Source of the DNA: Persicaria tinctoria
Lineage: Eukaryota > Streptophyta > Magnoliopsida > Caryophyllales > Polygonaceae
NCBI GenBank assembly: GCA_037127255.1
Contig: JBANSL010000003.1
Coordinates: forward strand, 436,501-500,500
DNA length: 64,000 nucleotides
Reading direction: 5' to 3'
This document shows, one piece after another, positions 14,649-24,691 of this stretch. Every line of letters begins with the position of its first letter. The stretch's first letter is position 1. The notes below the pieces were generated by a model. It had not been told where the DNA came from and did no database searches. It saw nothing but the letters and a program-made list of their open reading frames with translations. Both the position numbers and the translations under genes were made by a program.

Positions 14649-15868
14649 GGGATGAACCTTTTAATGTAACCATCATATATCAAAATCTGCAATGAAGCAT
14701 GCAGGCTAGTTAGTAAGAAAGTTTCATAACCTATTGCCAATTATATAAACATCATGCCAACTTCATTATCTTAGAAACCAATCTTACCCAAAAACCATAT
14801 TCATGAATAATAGAGTTAAATTTCATACTAATCTTGAACTAAATTTTCTCTGCATATAGATGACTAACACTATCACATGCATTGTTTTGATCAGACTTGA
14901 AATACTAAGAGACTAAACGCTGACAACAGCATGAATCAAAATTAAGCAACTGGTCTGAACTATTGTGATTGTGATCATAAAATATACCAAATAGAAGGGA
15001 ATTAGCATAGCTATTATGTATTTGAACACCCCCACAAACATATATAGGACTAAAGGATACGAAGATCAGAACATAGAAGTTGTAATCACCACAGCAATAA
15101 GATGAAAATCAAACAAACAAACAAGCAAGCAAACAAACAAACAAACAGGCCAGCCAAGCAAATGTAGCAGACAATATCTTGAATTAGATCCTGGGATGTT
15201 GAAAAATCTATTTCAATTTTTCATGTTTTCCTCCGAGTTAAGAATATATATTATAGCTCAAGTGCAATGAGGTTTTCAAATATCAGTAAAATAAATTATT
15301 CCAATTTCCTTAAGATTTCTCTTACTAAACCACCTTTTGGTCATGAAATAGGAGAGTAATTTCTTAAAATTAAAAAAAAAATCATGAAACTAGAATACTG
15401 TAACAATCACATATCTACCCTACAAGAAGAAATATCAGAGAACAAAACACCACAAAAATCGAAGATAAACCCTAAAGCATGAAAAAATAAAGTTCACCCC
15501 TCAGCAAATCACACATCATAAACAAGCAAAAAGGAAAAAAATAAAATAAAAATCAAGCACCCAAAACCCATCTTGATCCTTGTCCAGTCCTTCCCCTCCC
15601 ATAAAACAACTCAAAGTTCTCACCTTGAAAAGAAGAGAGTAAAAACACATGATAAAAAGAAATTGGTAGAAACAACCCAGAACACATACACAAGCCAAAA
15701 ATCCATTTTATGAAAGATGAATGAAACAAAAAAATAGACCAGGATCCTCACCTTGAGATCGAGTTGAGAGACAACGTCTGATTTGAAGATTCATGAAAGA
15801 AGTAGAAAGGAACTAGAAGGGGAGAGAGAGACAATGTGAAGAAGAGGAAAGAACCTCATCGTCTTATA
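14640..15868 (-). ncRNA. probable 5' part of the MIR535 primary transcript
   Basis: On the minus strand a TATA box (TATAAG, 15868-15863) precedes a CT-rich leader, with initiation expected near 15838. A donor CAAG|GTGAGG lies at 15752/15751 and an acceptor TTGCAG|ATTTTG at 14687/14686, only ~47 bp before the miR535 arm. This gives a first exon of about 87 bases and an intron of 1065 bp. A second possible donor lies near 15626. No open frame is present, as expected of a pri-miRNA. Inferred entirely from signals. Confidence 0.55.
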
Positions 15869-16015
15869 GAAAATTGACAAGTACTTTATTACATCACTAA
15901 TCACTACTATGATTTTTTTATTTCTAAAAAATGACGTAGAATTGGATAAGAAGTGAGACTAACTATTTCTTCCTTGCCACTAGAAACTTAGACGGTAGAC
16001 ACTGCTACTATATTA

Positions 16016-16546
16016 CTCCCTCCGTCTTAAAATACATGTCTTTTTAGGACGGAACACGGGAATTAAGGAGTAGGTTAAGTGTAATGATTAGATGTAAAAA
16101 GTAGGGTAAGTGTAATTATTAGACTTTGGTAATAGAGTATTTGTTTATTTTTTTCAAAAAAATTGTGAGGAGAAGAGTAGTGGTGATGTAAAAATTAGGG
16201 TAATGATTAGATATAAAAGTAGGTTAGGGGTAATGATTAAATCTTAAAAGATACTACCTCCGTTCCATAATACATGGGCTTTTCTTTTTTGACACGTTTT
16301 TTAAGGAGCGAAAAACTCTATGAAATATTATTTTTGTAATCAAATTTTTTATATCATTTGATATTTATTACTAATAAGTATCAAATTATATAAAAAATTT
16401 AATTAAAAAAATAATATTTCATATAGTTTTTCACTCCTTAAAAAGCGCGCCGAAAACTAAAAACCCATGTATTTTGGAACGGAGGGAGTATGTATTTTTG
16501 ACAAAATTTTAGGGTATTAAAAGACATGTATTTTAAGACGGGGGAG
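16016..16546. mobile_element. Stowaway-like MITE carrying a second MITE
   Basis: Outer ends CTCCCTCCGTC…GACGGGGGAG with flanking TA (16014-16015, 16547-16548). The interior has repeated GTAATGATTAGAT-like units and is split by another MITE (16257-16488). Confidence 0.8.
16257..16488. mobile_element. nested Stowaway-like MITE, 232 bp
   Basis: Ends CCTCCGTTCC…GGAACGGAGGGAG with flanking TA (16255-16256 is read as TA, 16489-16490). It shares its internal CATATAGTTTTTCACTCC segment with the element at 170-409, so both are members of one family. Confidence 0.8.
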
Positions 16547-16549
16547 TAC

Positions 16550-18150
16550 TATATAACGCTATAAAACATGGAGTAGTAAAAATTTCCCGGAGTTTATTTA
16601 AAAATAAAAAAAATAAAATAAAAAGTACTGTATTAGTGTACTGATTAGGACATAATAATGAAGTATTAAAGGAATTAAGTACAGCTTTGGAATCGGGGCA
16701 ACTATTCTCCACCACCCAAAGGTGAAATGACCCACCAAGTGACCAAGCGGCAAGAGTTCACAATTCAGGAGTCAGGACAGTGTTAATTACTTGGGTCTTG
16801 GGCTCGTTAGTACAGACAGTACTTTTCACCTAGGGAAAATTCACGGAACTACCATAGTCCATACCCCAGTTGTACTCCGTATTTGAAAACTACTCGGGGA
16901 TTAATTAGTTTGCATATTTCAATTTCAATACAGATAAAGGATCAAGTTAATTTGAAACTGGATAAAGTATAGTGGAAGTGAATCACCTTACCGGTAAGGG
17001 GAATGGGGAGGGCGGAGGGAGCGTGCACGCCACCGTCGAAAGAATGAAGTAGTCCAGTTACAAACTTACAGATCGACTTAGAGCATCTGCCACCATACCT
17101 TAAATTTGGTAGGCTATATCTTTGGTTTTAGCATATGGAAAAGGCTAACTTCAAAAATAGCCATACAGATTTTTTTAACTCCTCCCACCATAGTGTATAA
17201 AAGGGTAGGTTATATATTTAAAATTATGAACAACAACTAGTTTACAAAACTAAATACCTGCTATATTATACATTACAAATTATAATGTATAATATATATG
17301 TTATTTTAAGAAACCTTAAATAATGATTATTAATTTGGTTCAATTATATTCAAATATTAGTCTCAAATTTACAAGCTTGTAACATTATAATTTTTATAAT
17401 TCGCTGACTCCGTACGTCGACTATGATCGATAAAAAGATGTCATTATCAGGCTCAAATACATAATTATTAATTTATTGAATGATTTTGTTATTTTTTTAA
17501 AGTGTTATGAAGATGTCATTATCATATTGTGTAATTTTTTTTATGTTGTATTACGACACATTAATTAATGATTATGTATTGAAGTCATTTTGTCCGATTA
17601 TGTTCAATATTAGACTTATATGAAAAAACTTGTTATGAATAATGTATTGGCATAATTTTTATTTTTATCAAAATTTAATAGCATAAAATTAAAGGAGAAA
17701 AATAAAATTAACAAAGTATACATGTGAAATAAGAATAATAAAAAAGGGTAAAAAGGGAAAAAAGACAAAAAGAATAATAAATAGAAGGAGTATAGCATAT
17801 GAGTTGAAATTGCATATATAGCAAGTTCCTGTAGACAATTGGTATAAAAAAATTTGGGGAGATGTGAGATACACTACGGTGGGAGTGGCTTATATGGTAT
17901 AATTGGGGTTTTGGGGTACGGTGGTAGATGGTCTTACAATAGAGTAGGATTGCTATGCTATTGGGCTATATATATTGCTTTGGTTGGGTGTCAACTGGAG
18001 AGAGCAGCTATGGCGGGGCACTGTCGCAAGTGGGGTTTGCCGTTCGCCACCCACTCACTGCCCACTTGCCCAGTCCCACTCCCTCCCTGCCAGTCTAATC
18101 ACGTAATACATGTACCCTTCTCAACTTGTAGGTACTTGTGTACTACACTT
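16550..18150. other. gene-free AT-rich interval
   Basis: No supported gene. Very AT-rich between about 17200 and 17870. No transposon ends could be placed. Confidence 0.5.
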
Positions 18151-18283
18151 CTCCCCTAATAAACGTTTACCCGGCAACATCCTTGCGGATGTGGTCTGAA
18201 AGATCATAATCGTTGTGAATATCGACTCATAGAGCATAGTAACAAAGATGTGCAACCTTATCAGCCACTCTATTGTTCAAACG

Positions 18284-18421
18284 TGATAGATTACATAGGT
18301 TTCATATTGTATAGTGGGCTAAAAGCCCGTTAAGGCCCAATACCTGTGTAACCTATATATATGTTATATCAATGAATGGAAACTCTCGAGGAGGACTTTA
18401 CATCAATTCCGCTATTCTACA
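18284..18421 (+). repeat. copia 5' LTR
   Basis: 138 bp, begins TGATAGATTACA and ends CTATTCTACA. Contains a TATATATA segment. Confidence 0.93.
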
Positions 18422-18458
18422 TGGTATCACAGCCTTTTCTTCCTAACGGAACCCTAAA

Positions 18459-21400
18459 TTGATCCTCCCTCTTCCTCCGACCTTCCTCCTCCCCGCCGCC
18501 TCTCCGGCCCCTGCTCTCGACACCCCCTCGCACAGCGACACCGCCGCCTTCTCCCTCTCCAAGGCCACCGTCGCCGGATCCACCATCCTCGGATCCCCTG
18601 CACCGCCACCCTTCCCCCTCCCTCTCTCGGCCAGCGTCGTCCCCAGGCGCGCCCGAGCCAGGTTCAACGCGCCCGCGCCAGCCCCGACGCGCCCGCGCCA
18701 GCCCCCACGCGCCCGCGCCAGGTCACCCTCCCGCGTCGTCCCCATGCACCCACACTCTACCTCTCGACATGCCGGCCCTCACGCCTGTCTGACATCGCCT
18801 GATCCAGGCTATGTTCCGCCAGCTCTGCATCACGCCTTCTCCTCTACGCAGCAGACATCTTCAGATTCTTCTTGGTACATGGACACTAGTGCCACCTCTC
18901 ACATTACGAACTCCTCAGGTAACCTCTCCTCTATTTCTTTTAAGGGCCCTGCCCCCTCTATTATCGTCGGAAATGGTGGTCGTCTTGCTACTTCGGGTAT
19001 TGGCCACGCCAATTTACAGACCCCAACCCACCCACTACACCTCAACAATGTCCTTATTGCCCCAAAGATTGTCAAAAACCATATCTCTGTCCGTCGGTTC
19101 ACTACTGACAACAACGTTTCCCTTACGTTTGATCCCTATGGTTTCTCTGTGAACGATCTTACTACGGGGGTTACTCGCATGCGATGTAACAGCACCGGGG
19201 AGCTCTACCCTGTCACACCACCTTCTGCGTCCCGTCAATCGTGTCCGGTCGCCCTCTCGGCATCGTCGTCTAGCCTCTGGCATGCACGCCTGGGCCATCC
19301 CAGCGCTGCCGTTCTAGATGTCCTCCGTTCCCAGAACCTTGTCACATGTACTAAAGACCCACGCTCTGGTTTATGCTCTTCCTGCCAACTAGGCAAACAT
19401 GCCAGACTGCCGTTTCAACGGTCTTTGACCTCTACCCTTGCTCCATTTGATATCATTCACAACGACATTTGGACCTCTCCCGTGCCTAGCAAGGAGGGTC
19501 ACAAGTACTACCTCTTGTTTCTGGATGATTACACTCATTACTTATGGGTCTTCCCGTTGCATTTCAAGTCCCAAGTGTTTCCTATTTTTGCCAGATTCCA
19601 TACCTACATCAAAACACAATTCCACATGTCCATCAAATGTTTCCAGTGTGACAATGGTCGTGAGTTTGACAACAGAGACTTTCACTCCTTCTTTGCCGCA
19701 AATGGGATCTCATATCGCTTGTCTTGCCCCTATACTTCTCAGCAGAATGGCAAGGCAGAAAGAATCATCAGAACCATCACCAACATGATGCGCTCTCTCC
19801 TCTTCCACGCATCTATTCCCCTTCCTTATTGGCCTCATGCCTTATCCACCACATGTTATCTCCTAAACATTCTCCCTTCCACTACCCTACAAAATCGCTC
19901 GCCGGCTCAGACTCTTTATTACGCCGAGCCTAGGTATGATCACCTTCGTACCTTTGGTTGCTTATGCTTCCCTAATCAGTCATCCACTGCCCCCCACAAG
20001 CTTCACCCTCGTTCCACCCCTTGTGTCTTTCTTGGCTACCCGTCTGATCATCGCGGTTACATTTGCCTCGATATCAAGACTCACAAGATCATTCTCTCTC
20101 GTCATGTCACCTTTGATGAGTCGCGATTTCCCTTCGCGTCTCCCACACCCCCTGTGTCGTCCACGGAGTCTGAGTCGCCTTTCCCTCACTTCATTCTTCC
20201 CCAGAGCTCTCCCGGTGCTCCTACGTCTCCCCCTCCCCCACCTCCCCCGCCACCATCCATCACCAGACCTCACACCCGCAGCGTCTCCGGTGTCTTTCGG
20301 CCCCGACATATCGTCTCCATGACCGCCGACCATCACCCCACTATACACCCCACCTCCCCTCCACCTACATCAGCGCCTCCCCTACGCGCGGCGCCCGCCG
20401 CAACCCACTTTGCAGCACCCGCGCCCCTGGCGGCGCTCAGTACACGGCTCCAGGTTGGCGCGCCCGCGCCCCATGCTGGCGCGCCCGCGTCCCCTGCTGG
20501 CACGCCCGCGTCCTTCGCCTCTCCTGCCCCCATCTTTCCCGACTCCCTTTCACCCTCTGCCTCCGCCCAGACCTCCCTCTCCCCCGTTCCCACCTCCCAC
20601 AAAACAGCCCTCCTAGACCCGAATTGGCAGGCGGCTATGCTCGACGAATACAGGGCCCTTACGAAGAATGGTACTTGGGTTCTTGTGCCTCGCCCTCCTG
20701 AGGCGAACGTCATTCGCTGTATGTGGCTCTTCCGTCACAAGTTCCGCTCTGATGGGACATTGGAGCGCTACAAGGCCCATCTGGTGGTTAACGGTAGATC
20801 TCAACAGGCAGGTATTGATTGTGATGAGACCTTCAGCCCTGTGGTCAAGCCTGCCAGTATCCGAGTGGTCCTGAGTCTGGCGCTGTCGCGCAACTGGGGC
20901 ATCCATCAGCTGGATGTCAAGAACGCCTTCCTGCATGGTCATCTGAATGAGACGGTTTACATGTTTCAGCCTCCGGGGTTTGCTGATGCTGAGCGTCCAA
21001 AGCATGTCTGTCTCCTCAAGCGCTCTCTGTATGGTCTGAAACAGGCCCCACGGGCATGGTTTCAGCGGTTTGCCTCTCATCTGCTTCGCTTGGGTTTCAC
21101 TGGCAGCCGATCGGATACGTCTCTGTTTATCTATCGCAGAGGCTCGGACTTGGCTTTCCTGCTGCTCTATGTCGACGACATCATTCTCACCGCCTCTTCT
21201 GATGCTCTTCGAACGTCCATCATCTCGAGGTTGAGTGCGGAATTCGCCATGTCTGATCTGGGTCCGCTGTCTTCCTTCTTGGGAGTTGCTGTTCAGCGGC
21301 ATGCGTCTGGTCTCTTTCTCTCACAGAGTAAGTATGCTGCTGAGATTGTTGCTCGGGCTAAGATGGTCAACTGTAATCCCGTCGCCACCCCAGTCGATAC

Positions 21401-22133
21401 ATCCAACAAGCTCAGTGCTAATTCTGGTCCTCTGGTTGACGATCCGACATTATATAGGAGCCTCGTTGGTGCTCTTCAGTATCTCACTTTCACCAGGCCT
21501 GATATCAGTTATGCCGTTCAGCAGATCTGCTTGTTCATGCATGCCCCTAGGGAACCTCACTTTCAGGCTTTGAAGCGGATCATTCGGTACATCAGCGACA
21601 CACTTGAGCTCGGCACCACCATCACTCCTTCCTCTAAGCTTGACCTTGTGGCTTACACGGATGCGGATTGGGGTGGTTGTCCGGACACCCGTCGCTCCAC
21701 GTCTGGTTACTGTGTCTTCCTCAATGACACTCTTGTGTCCTGGTCAGCTAAGCGTCAGTCTGTCGTGTCTCGCTCCAGCGCTGAAGCCGAGTACAGGGGC
21801 GTTGCCAACGTCGTCTCCGAGTGCTCTTGGCTCCGCAATCTCCTGCTTGAGCTCCGATGCCCCTTGCAGAAGGCCACTCTGGTCTACACTGATAACGTCT
21901 CCGCCGTCTACCTGGCTAGCAACCCAGTCCAGCATCAACGCACGAAGCACGTTGAGCTTGATCTCCACTTCGTCAGGGACAAGGTTGCCATTGGACATGT
22001 CCGCGTTCTACATGTCCCGTCCTCCTATCAGTACGCTGATATATTCACCAAGGGTTTACCTAGACAATTGTTCATTGATTTTCGTTCCAGTCTCACTGTA
22101 CGGACACCTCCCGTTTCGACTGCGGGGGTTTGA
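18459..22133 (+). CDS. copia pol polyprotein, gag missing
   Basis: One uninterrupted frame of about 1220 codons; the first ATG in frame is at 18744. Domains in order: a Pro/Ala/Arg-rich N-terminal part; a protease-like site WYMDTSATSH (about 18882), where the usual D-(S/T)-G has become DTS; the integrase zinc region (HARLGHPS … CSSCQLGKH, about 19280-19390); the integrase core with Asp in HNDIW, Asp in QCDNGREF and Glu in NGKAERI; a Pro/Ala-rich spacer; reverse transcriptase with YVDD (about 21170); and RNase H (TDADWGG, SSAEAEYR, YTDN, YADIFTKGLP). No gag nucleocapsid CCHC box or capsid sequence is present in the ~420 bases between PBS and protease, so the element probably depends on gag in trans. 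Confidence 0.9.
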   Translation: MILPLPPTFLLPAASPAPALDTPSHSDTAAFSLSKATVAGSTILGSPAPPPFPLPLSASVVPRRARARFNAPAPAPTRPRQPPRARARSPSRVVPMHPHSTSRHAGPHACLTSPDPGYVPPALHHAFSSTQQTSSDSSWYMDTSATSHITNSSGNLSSISFKGPAPSIIVGNGGRLATSGIGHANLQTPTHPLHLNNVLIAPKIVKNHISVRRFTTDNNVSLTFDPYGFSVNDLTTGVTRMRCNSTGELYPVTPPSASRQSCPVALSASSSSLWHARLGHPSAAVLDVLRSQNLVTCTKDPRSGLCSSCQLGKHARLPFQRSLTSTLAPFDIIHNDIWTSPVPSKEGHKYYLLFLDDYTHYLWVFPLHFKSQVFPIFARFHTYIKTQFHMSIKCFQCDNGREFDNRDFHSFFAANGISYRLSCPYTSQQNGKAERIIRTITNMMRSLLFHASIPLPYWPHALSTTCYLLNILPSTTLQNRSPAQTLYYAEPRYDHLRTFGCLCFPNQSSTAPHKLHPRSTPCVFLGYPSDHRGYICLDIKTHKIILSRHVTFDESRFPFASPTPPVSSTESESPFPHFILPQSSPGAPTSPPPPPPPPPSITRPHTRSVSGVFRPRHIVSMTADHHPTIHPTSPPPTSAPPLRAAPAATHFAAPAPLAALSTRLQVGAPAPHAGAPASPAGTPASFASPAPIFPDSLSPSASAQTSLSPVPTSHKTALLDPNWQAAMLDEYRALTKNGTWVLVPRPPEANVIRCMWLFRHKFRSDGTLERYKAHLVVNGRSQQAGIDCDETFSPVVKPASIRVVLSLALSRNWGIHQLDVKNAFLHGHLNETVYMFQPPGFADAERPKHVCLLKRSLYGLKQAPRAWFQRFASHLLRLGFTGSRSDTSLFIYRRGSDLAFLLLYVDDIILTASSDALRTSIISRLSAEFAMSDLGPLSSFLGVAVQRHASGLFLSQSKYAAEIVARAKMVNCNPVATPVDTSNKLSANSGPLVDDPTLYRSLVGALQYLTFTRPDISYAVQQICLFMHAPREPHFQALKRIIRYISDTLELGTTITPSSKLDLVAYTDADWGGCPDTRRSTSGYCVFLNDTLVSWSAKRQSVVSRSSAEAEYRGVANVVSECSWLRNLLLELRCPLQKATLVYTDNVSAVYLASNPVQHQRTKHVELDLHFVRDKVAIGHVRVLHVPSSYQYADIFTKGLPRQLFIDFRSSLTVRTPPVSTAGV

Positions 22134-22268
22134 TAGATTACATAGGTTTCATATTGTATAGTGGGCTAAAAGCCCGTTAAGGCCCAATACCTGTGTAACC
22201 TATATATATGTTATATCAATGAATGGAAACCCTCGAGGAGGACTTTACATCAATTCCGCTATTCTACA
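22131..22268 (+). repeat. copia 3' LTR
   Basis: 138 bp, identical to the 5' LTR except CTCTCGAG versus CCCTCGAG. Its first three bases TGA are the stop codon of the pol frame. Confidence 0.93.
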
Positions 22269-23124
22269 AAACGGCCACAAGAAACTTCTTTCAAAGTCGA
22301 TAGAAGAAGTTCAACATCAGACAAGATTAGCTCAATTTCTAAAGGGCATTTAGATTTTTTGTTTAAGTAGTCAATGATTATGCTAGAATCGCATTCAATG
22401 TGGATTTTGTCGAGATTAAGTTGAATGACGTGTTGGATTCCCATTTTAAGGGCAAGTGCTTCCGCTTTGAGAGGACTTTGTTTACCAAGTTTTGATAACA
22501 CGTCCGTATTGGATGACCATATATTCCAGTCCCAAATTATGGCGCCTGCCGTGCTTTCATTATTTGTTATCGTTGATCCATCAAAATTAAGCTTAAATAT
22601 TCTCATTGGGGGTTTGCGCCATGAGATCCTACTACGGCTCTTTTTCTTATTCGGAGGGTTGGAGACTTGGAGCTATGTGTGAGTATGGGAGTACCCTCGT
22701 CTAGACTAGCCTCTAACATTTTTACTCCAATTATCAATGTGGGAGTTAAACAAGCGCAAAACGCGCTATATCTTTCCTAGGAATGGAGACCTGCAGAAAC
22801 GGATGTTAGTTTCGACTATACCATACAGACCACTAGGAAAAGGCAAGCATTTCCTTGGCTGACGAATTTAGATTGTTCCCAATAAACGATAGGATAGGTT
22901 TAATGTCACAAGAATAAACTATCATGCTGGCAATGGTTGAGTGTACGCGAGGAGGGAATGTATTGAAAGACCGTACAAAGGGACATTCAAGTGGAAGGGA
23001 CAGAGGCTTCCCTACTGGAAAGCCTAGAGGCAGTTGGAAGACCATCTTGAGAAACCTTCCAATTTTTATTTTTTACCTTAGACAGAATGTTCACTTTCCA
23101 TATCCAGGTGTTGTTGTCTAAGTG

Positions 23125-23445
23125 TAGGGATGTTTGAGATGTAAGAAGAAACCAAAGGAAGCTCATGCGAGCTCTAGATCTCCATCAATGGAGGTTCTTC
23201 AGTTACGAGTTAGTTAGGGAGAGAGATGTGAATCTGTTTGTTGATTGTATAGAGTGAATTAGTTCTGTACATTAACCAATCCCTCATTTATACACCAATA
23301 TATGTCTAATGTGCCTAATTAGGAAAGGACCATATTGCCCTTCCCGTATGCACACTACATGTTCAGCAATCCCATATGGTAATTAAGATGTGATTAATTT
23401 GTATGCACTTGAGGTAGTAAACCACCCTGTTCTATCGGGTCAACA
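23125..23445. repeat. possible solo-LTR-like fragment
   Basis: A stretch beginning TGTTTGAGATG and ending GGGTCAACA with an internal TATA-like TTATACACCAA has the look of a copia LTR. No target duplication was found, so the call is weak. Confidence 0.25.
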
Positions 23446-23449
23446 GTAA

Positions 23450-24690
23450 AGCCGATCCTCAAAGTAGGAAGCGGATAGCGGAATGTCTAGAATTTCGTTT
23501 ACAACGTAGCTTGAAGGTTTAAACAATTATCTTATTTTTCCATTATTTGATCGATCATCACATGAAATGATGCATTCAAGATTTCGAGATCCCCTCCTCA
23601 AGGCTAACAAAAAGGCGCCACCATAGATCCCGACATTGAAGACGATGGTGTGCTGATAAATTTGTTCTTCCGACTAGTTTTAATTTCCTCTTTAATAAAT
23701 TATTTATGATAGTTATTTTTAGATTTTTTAAAGAACATTGTTTTAGGGATTATTTTAGCTTTTAGGGATTTATTAGATTATCTATATTGTTTTTTATAAT
23801 TGAGGAGTCGTCATCCTTATCGGTATAGGGTTTGACGGACCTCCTCCCGTTCTAAGTTTTAGTTTTTTAAACTTATTTTGTACTCGTTAATAAGCAGATT
23901 GAAAATATTGGAGAAACCCATGGCTAAGGGTTCTTCGATATCAATCCACCCGCTTCCGATTACATTCCGTTCGAATGCTTTCGTTTCATTCGTTCAAATT
24001 TCAATTAATTTGCAATTCATTTACGTTGCAATTCACTTACCTCTTTGAAGTGATTAGTGAGTGTTTTCTAAAGTCAACTGCAGTGTTCAATCGGCAATTG
24101 AAGTGCCGCACAACGTAATTTGCCGTCCTCTTTCGATTCTTGAATGAATTAAGCAGTGGAGTGTGTGTTTTTCAATCACGGTTTCGGGTTTTTCGAGTAA
24201 CATCGGTGCAAGATTGAATCAAGAGTTTATCAAGAATTTGCAAAATCGGCTTTTGCATGTTATCATGAAAGGACTAATGCAAGTCAAGGAACCTAAACTT
24301 TAGGCTTTAATTATGACCAAGATATGGCATGCTAGTTGATAAATGATAGTGTATGCTTTTACAAGTTACTGTATACTATGATATTATTATGTTTAGAGTC
24401 TTGGAGTTGTTGGTAAAGTTGAAAGAGAATTAGATCGAGTACAAAGATTGGAGAAACAGCAGCTGATTTTTTAAAAGTTTTGCCAAGTTTGGCAGACCCA
24501 GCATTTGATTCGGGTTGACCCATTTCCCATCCGATTCAAGTGATTCACACAGAAAACGAAAATTCAACATGAAAGAAAAATTGACAGTTTGTACAAGTTT
24601 ATCTAAGATGGACGACCGCATAAGCTAGGTAACATCTACTTTTTGTATACATTCATATTCTTCTTAAGTTGTAGCTTTCAGTCAAGTAAC
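23450..24690. other. gene-free interval downstream of ZIP4
   Basis: No supported coding sequence. The part next to 24690 should be the 3' UTR of the minus-strand ZIP4 gene. The section around 23640-24000 resembles LTR or untranslated retroelement sequence but has no definable ends. Confidence 0.4.
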
Positions 24691-24691
24691 A

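Larger units (their letters stand above)
18284..22268 (+). mobile_element. Ty1/copia LTR retrotransposon with 138-bp LTRs
   Basis: Complete insertion of 3985 bp with a perfect 5-bp target duplication AAACG (18279-18283, 22269-22273, allowing the shared A). A primer-binding site TGGTATCACAGCC, complementary to initiator tRNA-Met with one change, directly follows the 5' LTR. A purine tract TGCGGGGG precedes the 3' LTR. The two LTRs differ at one base by eye, so the insertion is recent. Confidence 0.95.
18171..23110 (-). pseudogene. LINE (L1-type) 3' remnant, split by a copia element
   Basis: Minus-strand LINE coding sequence in two parts. The upstream part (about 23110-22269) includes a zinc-knuckle-to-RNase H linker (SCDIKPILSFIGNNLNSSAK) and the RNase H domain (FKLNFDGSTI, KAEALALKMG, ECDSS). 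The downstream part (18283-18171) carries the RNase H end (NNRVADKVAHLC … HIRKDVAG, stop). The two parts are separated by the copia insertion between the duplicated AAACG. The family matches the LINE at 38697-42090, whose C-terminus ends RKDAAG. In-frame stops show it is dead. Confidence 0.85.

Noticed and set aside
18443..18745. Gly/Arg/Ala-rich minus-strand frame
   Set aside because: Antisense shadow of the GC-rich copia N-terminal region.
20613..21302. 229-codon minus-strand frame
   Set aside because: Antisense of the copia reverse transcriptase; no protein-like motif.
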